From Leuctra nigra (taxonomy: Eukaryota; Arthropoda; Insecta; Plecoptera; Leuctridae), in assembly GCA_934045905.1 (NCBI GenBank), contig OW203771.1, forward strand, positions 16,295,701 through 16,359,700: a stretch of 64,000 bases of DNA. Direction: 5' to 3'. Within the stretch, counting starts at the first letter, position 1. Each line of letters opens with the position of its first letter. The notes beneath the pieces are model-generated. The model was not told the DNA's origin and did not search any database. It saw only the letters and a program-made list of their open reading frames with translations. Positions 49,001 through 60,800 of the stretch are shown piece after piece. A program made the translations under genes and the position numbers.

Positions 49001-52000
49001 CTCGTTCCTCCACATCTCTTTTCACCTCGACCCTCCACATCTCTTTTCACCTCGTTCCTCCACATCTCTTTTCACCTCGTTCCTCCACATCTCTTTTCAC
49101 CTCGTTCCTCCACATCTCTTTTCACGTCGTTCCTCCACATCTCTTTTCACGTCGTCCCTCCACATCTCTTTTCACCTCTTCCTCCACATCTCTTTTCACG
49201 TCGTCCCTCCACATCTCTTTTCACGTCGTCCCTCCACATCTCTTTTCTCCTCGTTCCTCCACATCTCTTTTCACCTCGTCCCTCCACATCTCTTTTCACC
49301 TCGATCCTCCACATCTCTTTTCACGTCGTCCCTCCACATCTCTTTTCACCTCGTTCCTCCACATCTCTTTTCACGTCATTCCTCCACATCTCTTTTCATC
49401 TCGTTCCTCCACATCTCTTTTCACCTCGTTCCTCCACATCTCTTTTCACCTCGTTCCTCCACATCTCTTTTCACGTCGTCCCTCCACATCTCTTTTCACG
49501 TCGTCCCTCCACATCTCTTTTCACGTCGTCCCTCCACATCTCTTTTCACCTCGATCCTCCACATCTCTTTTCATCTCGTTCCTCCACATCTCTTTTCACC
49601 TCGTTCCTCCACATCTCTTTTCACGTCGTCCCTCCACATCTCTTTTCACCTCGATCCTCCACATCTCTTTTCACGTCGTCCCTCCACATCTCTTTTCACC
49701 TCGATCCTCCACATCTCTTTTCATCTCGTCCCTCCACATCTCTTTTCACCTCGTTCCTCCACATCTCTTTTCACCTCGTTCCTCCACATCTCTTTTCATC
49801 TCGTCCCTCCACATCTCTTTTCACCTCGTTCCTCCACATCTCTTTTCACCTCGTTCCTCCACATCTCTTTTCACCTCGTTCCTCCACATCTCTTTTCACC
49901 TCGTTCCTCCACATCTCTTTTCACCTCGTTCCTCCACATCTCTTTTCACCTCTTCCTCCACATCTCTTTTCACCTCGTTCCTCCACATCTCTTTTCATCT
50001 CGTTCCTCCACATCTCTTTTCACCTCGTTCCTCCACATCTCTTTTCACGTCGTTCCTCCACATCTCTTTTCACGTCGTCCCTCCACATCTCTTTTCACCT
50101 CTTCCTCCACATCTCTTTTCACGTCGTCCCTCCACATCTCTTTTCACGTCGTCCCTCCACATCTCTTTTCTCCTCGTTCCTCCACATCTCCTTTCACCTC
50201 GTTCCTCCACATCTCTTTTCACGTCGTCCCTCCACATCTCTTTTCACCTCGATCCTCCACATCTCTTTTCACGTCGTCCCTCCACATCTCTTTTCACCTC
50301 GATCCTCCACATCTCTTTTCATCTCGTCCCTCCACATCTCTTTTCACCTCGTTCCTCCACATCTCTTTTCACCTCGTTCCTCCACATCTCTTTTCATCTC
50401 GTCCCTCCACATCTCTTTTCACCTCGTTCCTCCACATCTCTTTTCACCTCGTTCCTCCACATCTCTTTTCATCTCGTCCCTCCACATCTCTTTTCACCTC
50501 GTTCCTCCACATCTCTTTTCACCTCGTTCCTCCACATCTCTTTTCACCTCGTTCCTCCACATCTCTTTTCATCTCGTCCCTCCACATCTCTTTTCACCTC
50601 GTTCCTCCACATCTCTTTTCACCTCGTTCCTCCACATCTCTTTTCACCTCGTTCCTCCACATCTCTTTTCACCTCGTTCCTCCACATCTCTTTTCACCTC
50701 GTTCCTCCACATCTCTTTTCACCTCTTCCTCCACATCTCTTTTCACCTCGTTCCTCCACATCTCTTTTCTCCTCGTTCCTCCACATCTCTTTTCACCTCG
50801 TTCCTCCACATCTCTTTTCACCTCTTCCTCCACATCTCTTTTCACATCGTTCCTCCACATCGCTTTTCACGTCGTTCCTCCACATCTCTTTTCACGTCGT
50901 CCCTCCACATCTCTTTTCACCTCGTCCCTCCACATCTCTTTTCACGTCGTCCCTCCACATCTCTTTTCACCTCGTTCCTCCACATCTCTTTTCACCTCGT
51001 CCCTCCACATCTCTTTTCACCTCTTCCTCCACATCACTTTTCACCTCGTTCCTCCACATCTCTTTTCACCTCTTCCTCCACATCTCTTTTCACCTCGTTC
51101 CTCCACATCTCTTTTCACCTCGTTCCTCCACATCGCTTTTCACGTCGTTCCTCCACATCTCTTTTCATCTCGTTCCTCCACATCTCTTTTCACCTCGTTC
51201 CTCCACATCTCTTTTCACCTCGTTCCTCCACATCTCTTTTCACCTCTTCCTCCACATCTCTTTTCACCTCGTTTCTCCACATCTCTTTTCACGTCGTCCC
51301 TCCACATCTCTTTTCACCTCGTTCCTACACATCGCTTTTCACGTCGTTCCTCCACATCTCTTTTCACCTCGTTCCTCCACATCGCTTTTCACGTCGTTCC
51401 TACACATCTCTTTTCACGTCGTCCCTCCACATCTCTTTTCACCTCGTCCCTCCACATCTCTTTTCACCTCGTTCCTCCACATCTCTTTTCACCTCTTCCT
51501 CCACATCTCTTTTCACCTCGTTCCTCCACATCGCTTTTCACCTCGTTCCTCCACATCTCTTTTCACCTCGTTCCTCCACATCGCTTTTCACCTCGTCCCT
51601 CCACATCTCTTTTCACCTCGTCCCTCCACATCTCTTTTCACCTCGTTCCTCCACATCGCTTTTCACCTCGTTCCTCCACATCTCTTTTCACCTCGTCCCT
51701 CCACATCTCTTTTCACCTCGTTCCTCTACATCTCTTTTCACCTCTTCCTCCACATCTCTTTTCACCTCAATCCTCCACATCGCTTTTCACGTCGTTCCTC
51801 CACATCTCTTTTCACGTCGTCCCTCCACATCTCTTTTCACCTCGTTCCTCCACATCGCTTTTCACGTCGTTCCTCCACATCTCTTTTCACGTCGTCCCTC
51901 CACATCTCTTTTCACCTCGTTCCTCCACATCGCTTTTCACCTCGTTCCTCCACATCTCTTTTCACCTCGTTCCTCCACATCGCTTTTCACCTCGTCCCTC

Positions 52001-55000
52001 CACATCTCTTTTCACCTCGTCCCTCCACATCGCTTTTCACGTCGTTCCTACACATCTCTTTTCACCTCTTCCTCCACATCTCTTTTCACCTCGTTCCTCC
52101 ACATCTCTTTTCACCTCGTTCCTCCACATCGCTTTTCACCTCGTTCCTCCACATCTCTTTTCACCTCGTTCCTCCACATCGCTTTTCACCTCGTCCCCCA
52201 CATCTCTTTTCACCTCGTCCCTCCACATCGCTTTTCACCTCGTTCCTCCACATCGCTTTTCACCTCGTTCCTCCACATCTCTTTTCACGTCGTCCCTCCA
52301 CATCTCTTTTCACCTCGTCCCCCACATCTCTTTTCACCTCGTCCCTCCACATCGCTTTTCACCTCGTCCCTCCACATCTCTTTTCACCTCGTCCCTCCAC
52401 ATCGCTTTTCATCTCGTTCCTCCACATCTCTTTTCACCTCGTTCCTCCACATCTCTTTTCACATGTTCAATCCTTCTATCTCTTGTGCTCCCCATTTTTC
52501 TTCTACCTTCCATATATTTTCCAAATTCTCTTTTGGCACAATTACTGTGCCTCATCATTGTCTTTAGTTTACCAAACCATCTCAATCTTTCTCGCCCTAT
52601 TTTGAAACCAACACTATCTAGAGTCCAATCTGCTTCCTTATTTCTTTACTTCTCACGTGTTCCTTCATCGATGTGCCATCCTCTCACGACCTTCATAATC
52701 TTCTGCTTGTATCATGCCATCCCTCCTTCCATCCTAAATTCCAAGTCGCGGAACCATGTTCTTAAATATTCATGACTATTATTATTAAAACAATTCAAAG
52801 TTTTTGGATATGGCGTCATGTTTCATATAAAATTATTTATTTCTGTCAACAGTTTGATTATAATCTCAAAATCTTCTTCAGGACAAAAAATATCTAACTT
52901 TCATCAAAAAGAAACACAATGACACAATTAATTAACCATTTTTTAATTTTTGATGAAAATTGTATAATGTTTGTTCTGAAGACGATTAAAATAAATAATT
53001 GTATATAAAACATGACGCAATTATACCAAACCTTTGAATTGTTTTAAAAGTTTAACTGTTTGTATAATACCAACTAACATTAAAATATCATAAAAAATAA
53101 ATTCATGCCAAAGAGGCAGACAAAACGTATCCACACATAATAACTGAAATCTACCATTCAGCACTGAAAAGTTTAATAGGGTCGACGCTAGTCGGAGCAA
53201 GCATGAAGTTAATACTTTCGCTGATAACACAAACAAATAAACTTTACACAATATGGACAAATAAACGATATAGACAAAACAAAGAATATTCGAAGATATT
53301 TGTATCGCATATTTCCAGGGCTTCCAATTAAAGACGACATACATCTACACTACAAAGATCAAGGCATGTACAAGCTAGGTGAAGTCCTCACTGCCACATG
53401 CACTGTCAATGGAACCAGAGGAAATGTGTTACCAGATATCAAGTGGTATCTGGCTGGCAAACTTTATAGAGATTTCAAGTACTTATATTCAGCAGAAGAT
53501 GTTTTGACGTTTCCTTGGGAGTTCCTCAACATCACACAAGTGGTTAAATTGCCTGTAAAGCGCGAACACAACCAGATGGAACTTACCTGTTGGATGAACC
53601 ACCGTTTTCTTGAGGAACCAGTCAATAAGAGTTTCACAATCTTCGTTGAATTTGAAGGTACAATCAGATCCATTGAAATTTATTAAAAACCAGTTAAGTT
53701 GTATTTGTTTAAGTTGAATCTAGCTTGATGTAATACTAGAGGAATCTTAGATCATAGAGATACGATTTCAGAGATATTTAACTTTATGGCAGGAAGAATT
53801 GATCCCCATAAAAAACACTCCATGTAAAAATATTAGCCAAGTCTTTTAAACTATAAAAAATAGAAGAAATCGAAAAATTCAGCACTGAAAAGTAGTGATA
53901 TCAAAAAATGGGCCAAGTCCAAACTTAATTTTAAAAACCAAAATATACTTGGCGCATCGTGCATATAGATAATTTAGAAATATAGGCCAGATTTGTAATA
54001 TACAGAAAATCTACCTACCCTATAATGCCGTAAAAAACGGAAAAAAAATATAAAAAAAATGAAAAATATAAAAAATATACTTGGCGCATCGTGCATATAG
54101 ATAATTTAGAAATATAGGCCAGAGTTAAAATATACAGAAAATTAACCTACCCTATAATGCCGTAAAAAACGATGCGCCAAGTATATTTTGATTTTTAAAA
54201 TTAAGTTTTGACTTGGCCCATTTTTTGATATCACTACTTTTCAGTGCTGATATTTTTAGTTTTCTTCTATTTTTTATAGTTGAAGCGACTTGGCTGGTAT
54301 TTTTACATGGAGTGTTTTTTATGTGGATATCACTCATTTTTTTAGTTTATTTACACAACTTATTTTCCAATTTCATATCAAAGCAGCAATGAGAATGACT
54401 AATTCCTTTAAAAAAATATGCCATTTACGAATTGGTTACTAAGAAATTTTTTGTTTGGTTCTAAATACAAGCTTAAAGTGATATTCCATGACGAATTGCG
54501 AAAGCATCGTTCCAATAGGTCCAGCCGTTTTCGAGATATGGCATCACTTCCGGTTTTAAAAATGGCGGCTGAAATTACTGCCACCTAGAATTTATTTCTA
54601 TAAATGTTATGTATCATTATAAGCCTTCTAAATAGATATTTATAGGTTTTATATAAATGGGAAGTGAATTTAGGCTGATTTCGCATTACTATGACGTCAT
54701 TTCCGGTTTCAGTAATTAGAAAAATTTAGTTTCACTACTGATATGTCATAAAGAGGACCGTCTGAATCGATTGGTGCTAGTTTCATTCCGATCGGTCCAG
54801 CCATTGTCGAGATATAACGTCACTTTTGGTTTCAAAATGGCGGCTATATGTTGGTTTTATAAAAAGGCACCTCAGACGCCAAAAGTGCACATGTGGTGAA
54901 AATTTCAGATCAATCGGTTAAGCCGTTTAGGCTGTGGCTCTGTCAATAGGGTTCCCTGATATCAGAATCAGAAAACGGTGTAATTTCACGGTTTTCACGG

Positions 55001-55024
55001 CCCTCTAGCTCGCAAACGGCATAA

Positions 55025-55059
<35 letters not shown>

Positions 55060-57812
55060 AAAATAAATAACATATTGTTCCCAAATTTGGTATATGTGGT
55101 GGGGTGGGCCATAGCTCGAAATTAAGATATATCGCAACAATGTGAGATTTCAATGTGAAACAATGTGAAACAATGTGAAACAATGTGAGATTTCCCAATT
55201 TTGAGATCCAGTAGGCTGAAAATGCTATGTTGTTGCTTACAGTAAAAGTGTTTGGTCTGCTCCTCAGTTTATTAGGCATTTACGGTATGTTGAGTGACTG
55301 TGAGTGTACGGTACGACTTGGCTGGGTGGAGCGACCGCTCCACTAGATGTTGCCATTTTATCGATATCTGAAGCACTGCCTTCTCAAATTCAAAATTTCC
55401 CCTGCAATTATTTCCTTTCAAAACGTGACGTATTCAATATTGTGAAGTTGTGTCTTATAACATGTTTTACTCGATAAGTAGTCTTTATTGAAGAATTCAT
55501 CTCTTTGTTCATAGATAACGCTGCAATAAGATCACTTTCAATTATTGAGCGAGCGAAGCGATCGTCTCCTTTCGTCTCATTTGGCACGGACCTCTGTTTT
55601 TTTTTTTTTTTGTATTTTTTTCTATTGGGTGAGGCTGTACAGGTCAGAGTTTTTCATCGATCGATCTGAAATTTTGCACACATGTAGAAACAACATTTTC
55701 TGTTTGCAGACCCCAAATTTTTTAAATCCATTCATTGGTTAAAATTTAAATAAACATCTCCTGATGGTAGGTTGAAAAATGAAACTGGTCTTCGATAAAT
55801 CTGATCAAACTCATATTTTGGCTATACAGGTCAGAGTTTTTCTTTGATCGAGCTGAAATGTTGTACACATGTAAAACCAACCTTCTCTGTTTGCATACCA
55901 TATTTTTTTTGAAATCCATTCATTGGTTAAAATTTAAATAAATATCTCCTGATAGGCTGAAAAATGAACACGGTCTTCGATAATTCAGATCAAACTCATA
56001 TTTTGCATGATCATTAAGACCAACATTGTCTCTTATTTTACAAAATTTCATCCCAATCAGTTAAGAACGTATGAACTTATTAACATTTTTAATATCTGTC
56101 AGTAATGAAGTATCAAAATGAATGTTTTCCAGTGCCAATTGAATTGCATCTGATTTGCTATATTTACCAGGATGCTTAGATGTTATTTTCAAGTTTCAAT
56201 GAAAAGCATAATATGTTGTGTTGATTGAGTGATCATATTTCAATTCAATATGGATGTATATTATGTTTTCTGTGCTTGTGTACGCATTTCCGGTTCGAGA
56301 ATTTGCACGTCCCCGTGCTTGCTCACCAACGCGTTACACTGAGCGTTTTCCTAGTATAACTTATAAGATGCAATGATCTCCCCCCTCCCACTTTATAAAA
56401 TAATCCTTTACTATCTCTTGCAGAATCATCAGTGGTTGGAGCGTCTGTGGGAGGAACAGTCTTCCTCGTCTTCATTGTCATTGTCATTGTTCTCGTGATT
56501 TTCAGACTCAGAACAAGATGTGTGACAAATCAAGGTCAGATTTGTTGTTATTATCAGAGACAGGTGAATTGAAGAGTTGCTGGGTGGCTTTATCATTGGA
56601 GGGCAAACACGCTGTATTCAAATGCTGTTTTTCACGTCTCCTTGTTCATGTATTGAAACCTGGTTAACAACAAGACCAGTCAAACGCCAAAAAGGTTTAG
56701 TTACTTCTGCCGTAACTTGAGTATTCAAGGGTTTTGTTTGTATTTGTAAAATCCTGGATTTATATTTGGGTTTTGATTTAATTTTAGCTGTTTTTTTAAA
56801 ATAAATCCAGGTTTGACGTAAATGTTTGTTTATTTATGAGAGGCTCATGTGGAAAGTCACGTATGTAAATTACGTTTGAAAGCTCAGCTCTTGATTTTGA
56901 TGTCAGATGTGACTTTAAAATCACATTAGTCCATTCGGTAATATTTCTTGACTTGATCCGTTGAGACCAGAACGGATTGGTCACTTTAGATCTGAATGCG
57001 AAGCTTCTTGATCCAGTATACTGATATTGCGTTTGAATCTTTAGATTTATTTTGAAACTTCTTAAAATAAACAGTGGATATAGATACCTACTAAAGTTGA
57101 AAATTGTCATCAATCATCCGTGCTGGGAATGTGCCTGGAAAGTGGAAACTCATTGAAAATGTTATGTATTTTGTTCTGTATTAGAAACCGCCCCAGCAGA
57201 GCCGCTTCAAGCCATGGAGATGATTGCGATGGCGTCACAGGACCCCAACTTTGTGCCCGTGACAATCCGAGAGAGACCTCCTTGCCCGTTGCCCCGTCCA
57301 GACCTTCAGCCGAGAGGTGGGTTCCTTACAGTGTTGGACACGATACTTACATTTTCTTACATCTTAGTGGATGTAAACCTTCCTGACTGAGGTTATGTAT
57401 TAGTTTTCCTCAGTCGAGACTAAAAAGACTAATTGCTATTGCTGTTCCAACTATTTTAAACTGTCTTCCAGATAATTTAAAGTGCTTGGACACTTATAGT
57501 GAAATGAAAAGAGAAGTTAAAGATTGGCTTTTTTAATAATCATCCATTGTAATATTTTTGTATTTATATTTCTCCCATAACAAAATTGTGTATTATTATT
57601 ATTATGTAATGTTTGATCGCAACTGTTTTGACCTGGTTTTTGACATGTCTAGTTATTACTTATTGTTTATTGTTTATGTACCTATTATTCTCTCGGATGC
57701 AATTTGTAATTGATGCAATTTCTTTTGTTCACCCTACAGATCAGCTCCTCTGGAGCTTGTAGGAATTCTATATGTTGCATCTATGTATATGTTTGTATTT
57801 CTTGTGTGACAA

Positions 57813-57846
<34 letters not shown>

Positions 57847-60800
57847 AATGCATGGAATCATCTTAGTTCAAGATCTCACAGCTGCTTCCTTGGACAGCCG
57901 AAGGCCATAATACCTCTATGCTTAGACCCTTCCTCTTTCTTTATCATCGCCATCGTCATCGTCGTCGTCTTCACCAATCCAATCGAGAATAATTCAGTCA
58001 CCGATAGCCTATTGCAGAACAGTGAGACGTTAAACTATTCGGATTGTTAAGACCAAAGACGTTTTCAGTTATTGACACATTGTAAGGTCATCGCTTCTAG
58101 CAGACCTGAGCAAATAACGGCCCGCAATGGACTTGCAGCTCTGTCTTGCCAAAATATATACGCCCTAATAAAACCTATACACGAATATAGTTTTATTAAT
58201 AACTAGAGAGCCCCGCCATGTAATACATGACCCAATAAGCTCTCTTTCTGGGCAAGGCAATGCATAACTGAAGATGGACCACCTTTAAAATAAAACTACT
58301 CTGAAATGCTGGCAAAGAATTGTCTCTCGTGATAATTTTTTTCAACTCACGGAATGACCGATCATAAATGCAAATCAAGGCTCTTTTATAGTTATATCTG
58401 TGGAAGGTGCACCAACCCCACACCAACCCCAATGCACACCTGTAGTGTACAACGTAAATTAGAAACAAAGAAAACATGTGCAACTATTATGAAAATATTT
58501 AAATATATCGTGAATAACTCAATATTATTAAAATATTTTATTTTTAAGCATAATAAAAAATATGAAGAGATACGACTCAATGAAGAATAAAAAAAAAATC
58601 AGTTGCATGGTATATAGAATTAAAATGATTTTAGTATATTTGAACACAACATAATAAAATGTATCAACATGATGATCGAATTCAGGTTCCAAAATTTTAT
58701 TTAATCGAATCCTGTTTACAATTTAATTATCATGTCAGGAGATGTTACATCATAGTCTAGGGTATTCTTCTCCGCAACGGACTGGCCAAGTCCATCACGG
58801 GGGGTGGGGGGTCAAAATAAGAATAAATATTTGAAACTGAATTAAAACAAATAGGCGTGATTGATAATAAAATGGAATATGATTTGATTTGCAATTATGA
58901 TGAACGAAAAGTGGTATCGAGATTTAATCGAAGTTCATCACTTTTTATGTAATAACTTAAAAAATTAAGTAATTTACCATATAAAATTTTATGCATGTTT
59001 CCACTTTATAACTTTCCTGATTATTTAATCGTTCGCATATTCTCTGCACACATGAAAACATCAACGAACGATACAATATTATGCAGGTGTACCAATTAAA
59101 ATCTTTTGATAAAATAAGTTGTGAAGTCAGCAGAAAATGTATGTTCTTGCTTGCTTGATATTTGTTTATATAGTCATATCAAATGAGAGACGTAATATTG
59201 GAAATTAGGTCCAATATCAAAAGGTAACAATAAAATACACTGGACAGAAATGTTCCCTTGTGCCCCCCCCCCCCCCCCCCCCCCATAACCCACCCCAAAA
59301 ATGTCAGCATTTATTCACATGAAATGTTGGTTTGCCGTGATTCTAGTCAAGGTCTCCAGTGGAATTTCCAATATTTTCTTGACTGCCAAATGAATTCACT
59401 CCTACATTTGGAAAGATTCGAAGAAAGTGACTTTTTCAATGACAATTTGGTCTCTATTTAATATCTCTCTAAATACTTATCGGATTCAAACGAAACTTTT
59501 TGCTTGCCAGTTCGCTTGAAATTATGTACAGGAAAAGTCAAGTTTCGTTGAAAATCGTGCTAAATTTGGGGTGCGTGACCTCAGCACCCCCTTTTTGGAA
59601 ATTTGGAATTCCGAAAACGGCATTCGTTTGTGCTTCGTTTGTGCCGGTTTGTGCCGTAAAAATTTTCGTTTGTGCCACACTCGAACACATAAATATTGGC
59701 CAAGGAAATATGGGGGTGCTGAGGTCACGATAGCACCCCCTTTTTGGAAATTTGGAATTCCGCCAACGGCAATCGTTTGTGCTTCGTTTGTGCTGGTTTG
59801 TGCCGTAAAAAGTTTCGTTTGTGCCAAACTCCTTCAACCCGCAAATTGAAAATCAAAATTTTGAAAGGCGTGACCTCAGCACCCCCTTTTTGGAAATTTG
59901 GAATTCCGACAACGGCAATCGTTTGTGCTTCGTTTGTGCCGGTTTGTGCCGTAAAAAGTTTCGTTTGTGCCAAACTCCTTCAACCCGCAAATTGAAAATC
60001 AAAATTTTGAAAAGCGTGACCTCAGCACCCCCTTTTTGGAAATTTGGAATTCCGACAACGGCAATCGTTTGTGCTTCGTTTGTGCTGGTTTGTGCCGTAA
60101 AAAGTTTCGTTTGTGCCAAACTCCTTCAACCCGCAAATTGAAAATCAAAATTTTGAAAAGCGTGACCTCAGCACCCCCTTTTTGGAAATTTGGAATTCCG
60201 ACAACGGCATTCGTTTGTGCTTTGTTTGTGCTCGTTTGTGCACTAAAACATGTCGTTTGTGCCTAACCATTTCAACCCCTAATTCGCAAATCAAAATCTT
60301 GTAAAACGTGACCTCAGCATTCCCACTTTAGAAATTTGGAATTCCGCCAACGGCATTCGTTTGTGCTTCGTTTGTGCTGTAAGACAAGATTTGCAAAATC
60401 AGCTTTGTGCAGACTATAAGATTGTGTGAGATGAAAATATCATGCAAAGCATATTCATAGCAGTCGTGTGAGCATAAATTATAAAGCTTGACCATAGCTT
60501 GACGGGGTACAAAATTGGTAGAAATCCATACGACTACGAGTGAGCATGGAAAAACCACAACGTTACGGCGTTTTGTCGACAGAAACATGAATGGCATAAT
60601 ATTTGTTCAAAAATTTACTGATTAAACTGAGATCAGGTCTCTATCAAGATTTTGTCCCGTTTGTGTTTGGGCGGGGTTGTGTTCTTGGTTTTATCTGCCA
60701 CACACTTGAATGTCTACTAACTACGAAAACGCTCAGTGTTACGCGTTGATGAGCAAGCACAGATACGCGCAACATCAGGCGCGTAGGAACTTTATTTTGA

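Larger units (their letters stand above)
53658..56423. other. Intron 4 of the receptor gene
   Basis: Filled by a GGAGCG-hairpin element (53803-55350) and a Helitron-like element (55541-56354). Confidence 0.65.

Noticed and set aside
46535..52567. A 2010-codon open frame rich in Ser, Phe, His and Pro
   Set aside because: It is the 25-bp minisatellite read through. The unit has no stop in any forward frame, 24-base units change the frame without closing it, and it lies in an intron.
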